DNA of 64,000 bases from Manis javanica (lineage: Eukaryota; Chordata; Mammalia; Pholidota; Manidae). The position numbers were made by a program, and so were the translations under genes. Each line of letters starts with the position of its first letter. Position 1 is the stretch's first letter. Below, one piece after another: positions 42,176-54,174 of this stretch. The notes below the pieces were generated by a model that worked only from the letters and a program-made list of their open reading frames with translations, made no database searches and was not told where the DNA came from. The stretch lies in NCBI RefSeq assembly GCF_040802235.1, contig NC_133169.1:46755034-46819033 (forward strand). The letters are read 5' to 3'.

Positions 42176-45100
42176 CTGCCTGGCAACTCTAACGTCGTAT
42201 GCAGGATCAGCGCATCTGTCTCTCATATCTCAGTTTGAAGTATTATTTTCTGGAAATTCATTTATTGTAAAAGAATCACTTAGACAAAACTTGCAAAAAA
42301 TAAAATGGTCTTCACTACAGTTTTTTCAAGAAGCACTTTTTGATCTGAATTTAACTTCAGTAGAGAGAAATTCTATATGTTATATGAGGATATAAACTCA
42401 AATTTTACTATGATATAATTTGTCAATGGTTTGTCTACATTCCCATACTTAAAGTTAGTGTTTTAAATCTCATATGGCTGTAACACAATTAGTTATTTTT
42501 CCATATTTATCTTCTGGATGTAATTCTCAGTTTAGGAATTTAATTTCATTTACAATTACATTGCTGTCTAAATTTGCAATTAATTTTAACACTGATCACA
42601 CAAGGAAAGCAACATATCCAATAACACTAAAATGGAAGTTTAATATTTTAAACATAACTCCTTGTGCTTACCTTTTCTTCTCTTTAACAAATTATAATAT
42701 TAAATTCATTATTCCAGTCCCCTGTGGTTTAATTTCCTATCTTCTCTGAATTCCACAGTTGCTACTATTTTAATATCACCATTTTGAGTATGAGAACCCG
42801 AACAATGGTTCAGTGCAGGTGCTCTAGAGGATGACTTCTCAGTACAGGAACATCTAATGTCTCCATATGAAATGTACGAAAGAGATTTGGTCTCAATGCC
42901 TTCTGACACCTTATATATTTCTTTTTCTATAAACTGATTTGACCTTTTGCTATTGATTCTTCTCACTAATTTTTCTTTTTCCCATTTATATAATGATTAT
43001 TGAAATGTATTATCTATATTTACTACACATTTTGGAACTACAAATTGCCATTTCTGGGACAGCTCTTAACAAATTACAAGCCTGTGAGTAATCTACTGTG
43101 TTATTTCCTCTGCCCTGCCAAAATTTCCCCCTTTTCAGCATCTTTGAACATTAACCACATAAATTGTTTTTCTCATTAATTTTTCTGTATTATCTCTGGA
43201 AATGCATGTGTTCTCCAAGTTTGTGATATGTGGAGCCTATACATTATACGTAACATCCAAAGTCTGAAATTCAAGTAACTTTGTGTTTACATGATCTTAT
43301 ATACTGACCATTTCCCTTCTGCCCATATATGATATAAAAGCTCTCACCTTATTGACCTTTTCAATTCAACATACACCCAGAAATTAGTGTATGTTTAGTT
43401 CCAAGTACATATATCATAGTTAAAAATATTTTTAGGTAATTCATTGGCTACAAACATTATTCTCAATGGTCAATTCTCAATTATTTACAGGTAACTAGAT
43501 CTAAAGGAGATTACCTATTTCTCAATCACTTTCAATTAACACATTCCTTATAGATCTAAAATAATAAAACTCTTGTAAACATGTGCTAAGCACAAGCTAA
43601 GGTCTTTATCCACATTTTTTTTTTCACTGGTCACCCACAGCCATTTAAAAACTATTCCTGATACTGGGGTTTTAGTGAGAAAAGGAAAATGTTATCTTTT
43701 TAGGAGCTTGATTTCAGTTAGATTAAAATATAATACTTAAAACCACAAATAAATATTTAAAACTTTAGATATGTTTGGTCTCTCTGAACAATAGAACCCA
43801 AGAAAAATAGAAAATTTCTAAGCATTTTCCCTTTTCAAACTATTAGGTCAAAGCTAAAAAATCCATTTAAAACCTGCAAGACAGCATAGATGCACATAAA
43901 TTTTCTTTTTTATTAATCCAGTGACTATTTGTTTTTCTCACACAGTAGTTAGTAAATTGTTCCCTAGTATTAATTGATTGAAATTATTTGATGTGCTATT
44001 TCACTTACGTGAGAAAATTATGATATGAAAATATTTTTTCATTTGACTCTATTTTTCATGCATAACTATCACAGGGAGACTTTAGATTATGGAGCCTGAA
44101 GCAGAAGTGCTATGTTAGAATCAACTATGAAAAGAAGACATATGTAAACAATATTACTACAGACATCAATCATTTCAACAAATAAATAAATTAATTTGCA
44201 AAACTTTTTTTCAAAAAAGACATTTTCTTACTTTGGAAGAAATTAACTGTAAATATCTCAGACTGTCTCTGAATTAAAACTACCTGATTTATAAGGTATA
44301 CAAATCAATAAAGTGGAATTTGCATGTGAAAAAGGTGATTTTGTAAATTAAAATTATTAAAGGGAAATGAATGATAAGTGACTAAAAAGATAGATTGGAA
44401 TATCTCTACATTTCAAAAATATTGAGACTAAAGTGCTGAGGACTTATGCTTTCTATGGTGTGTTGTTTATTGTTAAATAATGAAATGCACAATACTTACC
44501 TCCAAAACTTAAGCACATTATTGCAGTTGAGAAATTATAGTTAATTTTTGAATGTAGTAGACAATGTTTATTAAAACATTGAGAAACATTGAGGTAAACA
44601 ACTATGTTGAAATTTTAGATGGGCTGTTGAATATTGCTCCTTGATATTTGCATACATTTCAAATTATACATATTTGTGCATGTATGGGTGACACACACAC
44701 ACACACACACAAATAAGGTAATGTGAGTGGATAATTTTCTTTCAATGAATTTCCTCAGTTTCAGTATCACAAGAATTGGTAATTTCTGCTACAGATAAAA
44801 GCACCTGCAATAAGTAAGATTCACATTGAAACTAGTCATGTCATTTTCTCAATCGACTCAGGGAGACAATGCATCCTCCACTGTGAGTAAATATACCTAA
44901 ATTTCCTGTGAATTATGTGCTAAGCACATGTATATAAATAAATAAAGGTAAATATTATTTTGTAAAGCTCTGGGTAAATTGGATGAGTGGTTATAGTCAA
45001 TTTTTTAAGTAGGTGACAACATGATGTTGGAGGGTAGTAGTAACATTTAATGTTCCTAGATTCTCTGATGAATTTGCCTTAAGTAACAGACAGTAATTGT

Positions 45101-46480
45101 TCACTATGTTTATGTTCACTATTTTATGGGTATCCAAATATATATAATTAAAATTTGTTTAATAGTCCTTTATGCCCAACCTAGTCAGATGGTCAAGCTA
45201 CAAGTAACACAAATATACATCACCCAGTGTTTCAATTTGGCCAGAATGTTTGGATTATTGTGTACATGTGCTCTCGTCACTGGTGACCCAATATAGATGA
45301 GAGTATCTGGACAACTTCAACTGAAGTTAGTCACACAGGCACTATGAATGATGTTGATTAAATAATGAAAGTCCAATTTAAGGAACTTGGGTTTTCCAGT
45401 GTTGCACCTATAGTTAAGAAAATTCAAAGATGGAAATTAGAGAACATAAAATCTGTATTCTGTTTTATAGTTGATTACTTAATTTGTTCAATCTATGTCA
45501 TATATTTGAATATCACTTCCATTTCCACTGAAATGAATACTACATGAGCTTATTGATTTCTTAAGAATTCATTTAAAATATAACAGAAATGCCAAAAAGA
45601 GAAGAGCCTGAACAAAATCTTAAAAATATTCCTCATTTACTGAAAATGTCCTTGCTTTTTATTAAGGTTGATTAAAGTGAAGCTAATCCTAGGGAACAAT
45701 TTCTGAAGTATTGAAGTTTTTAATACAACATTTTTTCATTTGGTTGTATAGCTGTAAATATATTCCAACTGTTTTATATTTTTAACAGCTTAATATTGAT
45801 GTTTTTCTTAGTCTCTTTTGGAAAATTTTTATTCATATTTATAGGGGTTTTCCAAATATATGGTAAATAAATTTTGAATGAAGAGTGATACCATAATAAA
45901 TAATTATCAACTCCTGCTTATTTTTATATGTTTCACATGAGTCCATCACACTTCCTGATATGACCACTGTAGTTATAGAAACCACAGGAGGTATAAAAAG
46001 CTGATGCAAATTCCTTGTTCTTGCTTTTTATTGAAAGAATTAACTCTTCATTACTGGGTTGTCTTTTTCCTTCAATGAGATTAATTGTTATGCAGAATAA
46101 AGTTTCTTGGTCCACTGCTTTCATACACTGTTTTCAAATCCGTCTCCATTTCTAAAACCAAAATAAAATTCCCAAGTGAAGAAAAACATTGCAGGAAAAT
46201 CAGATCATGAAAGGGAAGGAAAGAAGGTGGGAAGAAGATATTTCAGTAATAACCACAACATACTTACTCCTGAGTAGTGTAGGCCTCTAACCCTGGAGAA
46301 AACAAAAATTTATCTTCATTCTAAATTAAGGTCTTAAAAATGACCTTAACCAAATTTTCCTTTGCAGGCAGAATTTGAGAACTTCTTAAATGAAAAGAAC
46401 ATGATTTCTAGGTTGTGGAATAGGCTGGTCATGATTTGCTTTATCTAAAAATGTGGACAAACCTATGCCATCAACTTTAA
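42176..46480. other. Long gene-poor AT-rich stretch
   Basis: No gene seen. 43010-43260 is homologous to 53130-53380 (OR upstream duplication). A (CA)n microsatellite lies at 44690-44711. The remaining short frames look like chance. Confidence 0.55.
44690..44711. repeat. (CA)n microsatellite
   Basis: Eleven uninterrupted AC units. Confidence 0.95.
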
Positions 46481-47174
46481 AGCCCCCAGAGGCTCTAAGC
46501 CCCTGGAGAACATAGACCCTATGATTCAGAGACAGTTTCCCAAGGGTGATTCCCAGCAGGTAATGATCTCTGCAGCACAGGTCAGTGGGACCAATTACAG
46601 CAGGCCATGTACAAGAAACTCAGACTTAATATTATGTATTCCAAGGAGCCCAGATAACTTGTCTGCTTTGATCTGTATGAATGACATGACCTCAATTACT
46701 GTCTCTGTAAGTATAGTAAACTTATTTTAGTCCCATTCAGCTTTTAGAGAGATTGAGAGGACTTGGCGAGGGTTCAACTGAATTGGAGAGAGAGCTGAGC
46801 AGCAGGTATTAAAAAGTCCTTTAAAGCTACAAGCCAAGAAGGAAAGTGTGAGGCAAGCCTTTGTCACTCACTGTGACTGGACATTTCCCTGCCTGGTGTG
46901 GCTCCCTGGTCAGGGTGCAATGGATCAGCACAGATGTGCAGTGCATACCAGGACTGGGAGCTGGAAGGAAAAATTTCTTGCCGCATAATGAACCTGCGGC
47001 CAGTGGGTGTAAGAGAAGGGAGGGCGGGACTAGGAAATCCTTAGCCCTGAGTCATAGTGGAAAGAGTTTACTTGAAAATTTTGTCCCATATTTCTCATAA
47101 GGAGCCTTGGCAAAGGTCCCTGAGGAAGCCTCCTTTGAAAACTCCACGTAAAGAGATCTCTGCATCTTCCCCCA
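46480..47174. other. Moderately GC-rich unassigned block
   Basis: Less AT-rich than its flanks (46480-47100), with phrases such as CAGCAGGTAATGATCTCTGCAG and CTGGTGTGGCTCCCTGGTCAGG. It may be an old LTR or MER element. No convincing coding content. Confidence 0.35.
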
Positions 47175-47580
47175 ACAAGTGCAGCTGCTGTCTATCAACA
47201 TAGGAAGATGCTACAGAATCATGACTGTATTCTCCATACTGTACTACTACCTCCATGACCAGCCTACCTGATGATGGAGAATTTTTGTGCCCCTTTATCA
47301 CCCTCAACCTCCCACCAACAACTCCAGTGCCTCCCCCATGGTACCACCAGTCCCTTCACAGTATCTGTGACTCTACTGCTGTTTTGTTAATTCTGTTTTG
47401 CTTTGTGTTTAGATTCCACAAATAAGTGAAATCATATGGTATTTGTCTTTCTCCACTTGGCTTATTTCATTAAGTACAAAACTCTCTAGATCCATCCATG
47501 CTGTTGCAAATGACATGATTTCTTTTTTATGGCTGAATAATATTCCATATTGTATACATACCATCTCTTTTTACTATAAT
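47175..47580 (-). mobile_element. L1 3' UTR fragment
   Basis: On +: CTGTCTATCAACATAGGAAGATGCTACAGAATCATGAC, then a C-rich stretch, CTGTGACTCTACTGCTGTTTTG, CACAAATAAGTGAAATCATATGG, TCTCTAGATCCATCCATG, GGCTGAATAATATTCCAT. Same order as L1-C at 59160-59560. Confidence 0.85.
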
Positions 47581-47879
47581 GCAAAAACAAAAAAATAAAA
47601 AGGAAGAAGAAAATTTTGCATGAAATCATGATGCCAAAATGTGGAAATTCATGGAAAACTTAGCTGGCCTAAAAGGCCTGAATCCCTATTGCAAAACCCT
47701 TCTGAGAAGGTAATGTCACTGTGTGTCATGTTGGTGTGAGGACATCAGCTCTTCCCAGGGAGGTCTGCCAGGTAGAGCCCTGCAATTTCCTGTAACTGGA
47801 TTGAAACACCACATATAGGTTTTTGACTGGAGCCTGACTCTGAAAAATTGCTGGCAACCATCCATTTTAAACACAAAAA

Positions 47880-48110
47880 TATCAATTGTAATATAAGTTG
47901 GTCATGGGGATGGAAGTGCAACATGGAGAATATGGTCCATGGTTCTGTAACATCTTCCTATGTTGAAAGATAGTAACTGTACTATTTGGGTTGAGGATTT
48001 AATAATGTGCATAACTGTTGAATCATTGTAATGTATACCTGAAACCAACATAATACTGTGTATCAACTATAGTTTAATAAAAATACACTTAAAAATAAAA
48101 TGAAGATGAT
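47880..48110 (+). mobile_element. L1 3' end
   Basis: GTTGGTCATGGGGATGGAAGTGCAACATGGAGAATATGG, AACATCTTCCTATGTTG, ATGTATACCTGAAACCAACATAATACTGTG and TAATAAAAATACACTTAAAAAT: plus-strand terminal L1 3' UTR, facing the fragment at 47175-47580. Confidence 0.8.
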
Positions 48111-48234
48111 AAAATACCTTCAAAAACAAAGTAGATTAGTTACTATAGGCCAGTGTAATATAGAGAGAATGATGTAACTCCTTGGGGATGTTTCACCAAG
48201 GATCAATTCCCAAATCTCTCATCTAGCAACTAAA

Positions 48235-48345
48235 TGGACTTGAGCAAGGTTTTTTCCTCTAATTCTCAGCCATCAATTTTGTTCACCTATTAATTGTTAA
48301 ATGGGACTGTTATGGGGAATAAAAGAGTTAAAATCCATAAACTAT
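48235..48345 (+). repeat. MIR-like SINE
   Basis: GACTTGAGCAAGGTTTTTTCC, CTCTAATTCTCAGCC and GTTAAATGGGACTGTTATGGGGAATAAAAGAGTTAA follow MIR (CTTGGGCAAGTTACTTAACC ... GTAAAATGGGGATAAT) in order. Confidence 0.5.
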
Positions 48346-48394
48346 CGTTAACTATCATATCAAACAAGCAATTATATTGAAGTATTATCATGAT

Positions 48395-48540
48395 GTCTTA
48401 GTTTAATACTCATACAATTTTAAGAGGTGGATATTATTTTTTTCTACTTTTTAATGAAATTTAGGAAACAAGGCTTTGAATCCACACTCTTTTTATTCCA
48501 GCACTCACTTTATTATAGCCTCTGATTGATATAGTTCCTC
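48395..48540 (-). repeat. MIR-like SINE
   Basis: TACTCATACAATTTTAAGAGGTGGATATTATT, TTTAATGAAATTTAGGAAACAAGG and TTTGAATCCACACTCT follow reverse-complement MIR. Diverged. Confidence 0.45.
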
Positions 48541-48839
48541 TATTTTAATTCATGTTTTCATAAAAATATATAATTTTATCCAATCTACAACTGCCGGTAT
48601 TATAGAGATAATTATACATACTATTTAAATTAGCTAGTATTTTAATACATTATGAATTTAGTAGATCAAGTTGACAAAAGTAAAAAATTGTTGAAAAAGT
48701 GTTAACAAAGTTACCAATTTTTATGTCCTTAAATATAAAAAATGAGAGAGAGATTGAGAGAATAGTCAACATATAGAAAATATTCAGTATCTCTTTTGCA
48801 AATAATCTTGATTTTGATATGAAGAAGTAGGAAATGTGT

Positions 48840-49100
48840 AAGTTCCCTGTTGTAATTATATTATGGTCAGATTTCCCCTTTGTGTCTGTTAGTATATGCT
48901 TTAAATATTGAGGTGTTTCCATGTGGGGTACCTAGATTTTACAATGGCCCTCTTACTGGACTGATCCCTTCATCATTGTGTAATATCCTTCTTTGTCTCT
49001 TGTTACATTCCTTGTTTAGAAGTCTATTTTGTATAGGTTTTGTTGCTCTAGCTTTTTTCCACTACATATGCATTAATAGCTTTGCTCATTACTAAGGAAA
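48840..49100 (-). mobile_element. Old L1 ORF2 (endonuclease) fragment
   Basis: On +: TTCCATGTGGGGTACCTAGATTTTACAATGG, CTTCATCATTGTGTAATATCCTTCTTTGTCTCTTG, AGAAGTCTATTTTGTATAGG, TTGTTGCTCTAGC. Inverted ORF2, comparable to 62870-63040 in L1-C. Confidence 0.7.
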
Positions 49101-50425
49101 TGGATATGATTGAACATATCTGAGCAGATATTTTGTTCATTTAGGCCACCAATATGCAAATGTTCATGTTTGAAGAAATTCCCCATAATGCTCATTCTAA
49201 TATCTTACTCTAAGGCCCTTGCCTCATCACATACTCATGTCTTAAGTTACAGGTCTTCATGATATAGCTTTTGCCAAGGAGCTATAAGAACTCACCATTG
49301 TATTTCATCACAAGTTCTAAGAAGCTGAAACAGACAAAAATCCATGGACTTTGGCCTCAAGAATTCAGACTCTTATGTGACCTAACTGGAAAATCCACAA
49401 ACAGGACTTGTTTTAACCAACGATGAAATCAGCACTCATTCCATTGAAACTCGCTGGTCTGGTGATCTGTGTCACGACAACAAACAATGGCTCACTTTCA
49501 GCACTCAGTCATTCCTAAATTTCCCCAAAAGCTAACCACTTAGTATATTTTTCATTAACAAGTATTCTCTTGGCTAAATTAAAAATAAATTAATTGATAT
49601 CATATATTCAGGTTTATTTTATATTTTATAAGTAATAAATTAATTTTTGTCTTACATATTTTTAAGAATGAATTAATTGAAAAAGTTTATTTTCTGAAAA
49701 TCTTACGTATTTGTCCCTTATTGCTATATATAAACTCTTTTTAAATTTTACATCAACATTTATGAAATAAATTTATGAGGAGCCTATCTCATAACGCAGT
49801 TATCTCATAACACAGTTATCAATTAATGATGCAAAAAGGTTTCCCAGTTTGAAAAATAAATAAAATATAATTAGGGTGATTAATCTGGTCTAAGAGAAGA
49901 GAATATTTATACAAGATATAATGATACTAATATAGATAGATGTTATATCATAGAGTGATGTACACTGAGAGAAATGATCAAATCTGCATGGGTTAATAAT
50001 ACTTAGGCCAGACAATGAGGGCTCATCTTTTCATAATTATCAGACATGATCCTTTAGTCAGAAATATAAATAAGAAGTGACATACATGAGAATCAGCAGT
50101 AAAATAACTGACTTGTAGCTTTGATCATAGTTTTATTTCCTGAAAATAGATGATTCTTCATGGATTTGCTAAGCTGATGACAATTATCTGCCTCAATGAG
50201 AAATTACAGTATCAAACAGAAAAGAAGGCTAAAAGTACAATTTTTCTATTTCTAATTTTGTAAATATGTTTTTCTTTTATTACCATACTAATTTTAATTA
50301 CAGATATTTAGCAAATTCCAGTTACCTTATTTTTTTATGTAATTAGATACCATATTAACTTAATTAGCTTTAATTGGATACCATATTAACTTAATTTGGT
50401 ATAATATATATAATTTTTCCTCTTT
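49101..50425. other. Intergenic AT-rich DNA
   Basis: No gene recognised. Confidence 0.55.
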
Positions 50426-50429
50426 ATTA

Positions 50430-50765
50430 GCTAAAGTCAGATGCTGTGGTGTGTTGAAAACCCTGGAGCCAGTGTGTTAGGAGCGTGCAGATTAGGACCT
50501 GCTGAATGAGGGGCAGAGGCCACCCACATGTGGTTGGAAGGAGGTCCTTTGGCATCTGAGTTTGCACTTTAAGAAAGTGAAAAATCTGTGGCCATTTTGA
50601 CTGAAGGCACAATTTCAATGCATTCACAAGAATGAAGTAAAGTTATCAGCTTTATTAGTGACAGGTCCTCGATGGTCCCCAGTGTGCTGGGGGAAGGCAG
50701 TCCTCCACCCCAGGTCTGGAGCAAGCAAAAGATAGAGAGCAGGACAGCTGGCACTGACCACTCAT
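50430..50765 (-). repeat. Possible LTR-like block
   Basis: GC-richer than the flanks. The minus strand has AATAAAGCTGATAAC (about 50662-50648) following a C-rich U3-like part. No protein match. Weak call. Confidence 0.25.
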
Positions 50766-51074
50766 AAAATCACTGGGGAAATCAGTTACTAAGTTTCCAA
50801 AGGCTCAAATCTGATTATTTTAAAAGGTTTCCCAAGAAAAATAAATTGGGAACTTGTGAGAGGAATCCTAAGTCTGGGTTTTCAAAGTGTGCGGACTCTG
50901 GGTGTGAGCACAGTCATCATATTGTAAAACGCCTTGGCAGCCCCTCAGAACGGCTGTTTCTCAGCACACAGGGCACGTAGATCATCTCCATATTAATTTT
51001 TAATGTGTCTATTGAAGCATTTTTATATTGCTTAATATTTGTTAAATAATAAGAGCATATAATCTTTAGTGATT

Positions 51075-52009
51075 CATATTTTGTATTTTTAGAATAATGC
51101 TTTTTAAACATTATTTTCCTAACAGCTTCCTTTATCTGTTTCTGAGACTGTAGATGATAGGATTCAAGAATGTCAGAATTATGGTATAAAACAGCGAAAG
51201 AACCATGTCCTGAGATGTTCCAGAGGTTACAGAATGCCTTAGGTACATATAGATGCCAGAACTGAGGAGGACAGACACCACCAGCATGTGAGGGATACAG
51301 GTGGAAAAGGCTTTACCTCATTCTTCAGCTGGGAATTTGAGCACAGTAGAAAATACACGAATACAGGACATTTTAATGAAGGCTAAGCAGCCAATGGAAA
51401 AGAATTAAGAGAATTAGGAAAAGAATTAACAGAAAATTGCTAAATGTGTCAGAACAGGAGAGTCTCAGCATGGAGGGGACATCAGAGAAGAACTGATGGA
51501 CCACACTGAACTGACAGAATGGCAGCCAGAATGTGTTACCTGTGTGCACAGCAGCATAGACAAGACCAAAGATCAGAGGCCAGTGTCATGTGAACACAGA
51601 ATCTTTGGTTCATGATGACAGGGTAGTGGAGGGGCTGGCAGATGGCTACATAGCAGTCATGGGCCTTGATGGTGAGGAGCAGAAGCTCTGTAACAGAAGC
51701 CAAACCACAAGGAAGATCTGAGCTGCACAGCTAGCCACTGAAATGGCCCTGTTGTCAGTCAGGGAGTTGACACAGGTATCGGGCACAGTGATGGAAATGT
51801 AGCACATGTCTAAGATGGACGGGTTCCTGAGGAAGAAGTCCATGGGTGTGTGAAGGCTCTGGTCTAGGGTGGTGGCAGAGACGATGAGGACATCCTCTAA
51901 TAGAGTAGCAAGTCCATCACTGGGAATAACACGGGAGCAGGAGCCTCAGACTCCACTCATGAGCAAAGCCCGTGAGGAGAGACTTTGTCACCATGGTGGA
52001 ATTGGCCAT
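51075..52009 (-). pseudogene. Olfactory receptor pseudogene, OR14-like, heavily decayed
   Basis: ATG at 52009 (MANSTMVTK). The frame stops after about 30 residues (LLLPCYSQ, then TGA). A shifted frame then resumes (PMDFFLRNPSILDMCYISITV; 51843-51646). Further damage: DRY is DCY ([10 protein letters not shown]); small deletions around TM4; a duplicated-looking AATTC/AATTAAG stretch near 51400; a TGA where ERGKAF should begin; and an altered TM7 ([11 protein letters not shown] still readable). The upstream acceptor (CTTTTACAG|G) is intact, unlike the pseudogene at 4250. Non-functional, and older or faster-decaying than the plus-strand copy. Confidence 0.9.
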
Positions 52010-52479
52010 TTCCTGGAAATGCAGGAACCTGTAAAAGAGGGATGGAGACATAAAATATATAAAGTGTAAATTAATAAAGTCCCCTGAATATTTTCCCAGA
52101 ACATGTTTCTTATATTTTACACAGTCGGTTTCTTTATGTAGGGAAGGCCTGCCATACATAGGTCCTTGAATCAGCCTCACTCAGCGCTACTTCTGCAGAC
52201 ATTCTGTGGTAGAATGTTAAGAATACTTCTCTTATCTCATTTTCTACACGTAGTCGTCTTACTGACAATCCATGGTAACATTCAGCTCATGAGGTTTTAT
52301 AGTAATATTAAATTATTAATAAATTTAATGAAACCTTAGGAATAATTTTCAGATGTACAATTCCCTCAACTAACTTCTCAGTAACACTTATTAAATGTTA
52401 TTAAAAGTTGCACATGAAATTTGGTCCAGATATTGATATACTATGGAGGATTTTTTGTCTTCTTTTAAATATGGTCTAT

Positions 52480-52915
52480 ATTAAAAAATACATAAAAAGG
52501 ATCATCATCATGATCAAGTGCAATTTATTCCAGAGATGCAAGGATGGTACAATATTTATAAATGAGTCAATGGGATAGAGCACATTAGTGAAAGGATATA
52601 AACCATATGGTCACCTGCATAGATGCTGTAAAAGCAATTGACAAAAATTCAGCATCCACTCACACTAAAACCTTTCAACACAGTGAGAATAGAGAAAACA
52701 TATCTCAACACACTGACATCTTTATCTCAAAGCTGAAATCTTTTCCTCTGAGATCAGGAATAAGACAAGGACGCCCACTCTTACCACTTTTATTCCACAT
52801 GGTACTGGACGTTTTACTCACAGCATCCAGCCAACAAAAGGAAATAAAAGGCCTGCAAGTTGGTAAGGAAGAAGTAGAATTGTCACTCTTTGCAGATGAC
52901 ATGATATCCAGATTA
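52480..52915 (+). mobile_element. L1 ORF2 RT fragment
   Basis: ATTCCAGAGATGCAAGGATGG, CATAGATGCTGTAAAAGCAATTGACAAAA, then the frame SFPLRSGIRQGRPLLPLLFHMVL and LFADDMI with FADD intact (52889-52900). It has lost its 5' and 3' ends and about 60 bp internally. It lies upstream of the OR pseudogene. Confidence 0.85.
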
Positions 52916-52924
52916 AAATCATTA

Positions 52925-53045
52925 GGTCGGTCTGTCAGTCATCTTCGTCCTCATCCTGCTCATCAGTTGGTGCCGCTTCCCTCCCAGCCCTGCTGCTCTG
53001 GACTGTAATGTTCTGCTCAGCGCTTTACCCACTAAATGAAGGCTT
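52925..53045 (+). other. Short GC-rich segment with membrane-span-like frame
   Basis: Frame 52932-53039 has no ATG and reads LSVIFVLILLISWCRFPPS, a possible single-pass membrane segment, then a stop. It could be a scrap of a retroposed small membrane-protein gene. Not identified. Confidence 0.25.
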
Positions 53046-53371
53046 GGGTCGCTATGCCTAGGAAATCTGTTTCGTTCCTGTTGATAATTTTCAGTTCAGT
53101 TAAATTTTTTCTCTTCTGCAATGGTTATTTCAGAGAGATGTCTAAGTCCTAATTACACTTTTTGGCATTACAATTCATACCACTTCTGAAGATGCTCTGA
53201 CCAGCCAAACATTGTGAGGGGCCTAAATGGTTATTTTGCCTCCCCAAGTGCTTTTTTCCATTTCTAGAATCTTCTCACATTAGCCACATTTTCCTCAGAA
53301 AACCGCTTTTTAACTGGCTCTTTAGAACCTCTGAAAACACATGTGCTTTCCAAGTTCCTATCTGTGAGCGG

Positions 53372-53520
53372 TCAGGCCTGGCCGCGCGACCCTCATGGGG
53401 ACATCCGGGGAGAGGTCACACGGGGTGACTCTGCCGTCAGCTCTGGAGGGCAGGCGAAGAAGATCCACCTGGAACACAAAGGTGACGCAGGTGAGAACAC
53501 AAACTGCAGGTCCCTTTATG
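53372..53520 (+). other. GC-rich exon-like patch with donor site
   Basis: CpG-rich (GGCCGCGCGACC, CATCCGGGGAG) inside AT-rich DNA, and ends GACGCAG|GTGAGAAC (donor-like, about 53488-53496). Open frame 53343-53561 crosses it (GRATLMGTS-type reading in one frame, PRDPHGDIRGEVTRG in another). No homologue recognised. It is absent from the otherwise homologous DNA upstream of the intact OR. Confidence 0.3.
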
Positions 53521-54170
53521 TTTGTTCTATAACCAATAATATCTTATCAATATTAATTTAAAGTTTCTGTTGAACACTAAATAGAATTGAAACATAATTC
53601 AAATAATCATTTTTAAGGAGAAAGACTAGTGTTCTTTTTGGTAGCTGATTGATTATTTAGCCTTCTTTAATCTGCCTGATAATTGTGAATGTCACTTAAA
53701 TCTTAGTTGAAATGGTTATTACGTTAAGGTTCTTTTTTTTAAAGAAAATATTCCAGATAGACCAGAAATTCCAAAAAGGGCAGATAATAAGCAAATCGCC
53801 AAAGTTTCCATTAGTGAAAATGTCTTTACACATGCTTGAAGGAAGGGAAGCCAGCCCCACAGAATATTGTAAACTAGTCAATTTTGTAAATTTGTATAGA
53901 ACATGAAGATGTTTTGGGATATATCACAATTTAACTTATATTATTGTTGGCTATAACGATAATATTCTCCTTGGTCTCATCTGCGTGCATACTGTTTTGC
54001 ATTTTCTAAACACACAATACATAAAAGTTACTTTAAAATGAGAATTTTTGAATCAGTGTAAACAGAACAAAGGACAGTTATCACCCTGCTTCATTTTCTA
54101 CACTGGAAGTCAGTCTCCCACACAGCCTGATATTACTATTGTGGCATTTGATGACACTGATAAAAGCATG
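53521..54170. other. Intergenic AT-rich DNA
   Basis: No supported feature. Confidence 0.5.
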
Positions 54171-54174
54171 CATT

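Noticed and set aside
41730-42395. 221-aa open frame as a gene
   Set aside because: It crosses a repeat also present at 31423-31850 in damaged form and runs on into AT-rich unique DNA; no known domain.
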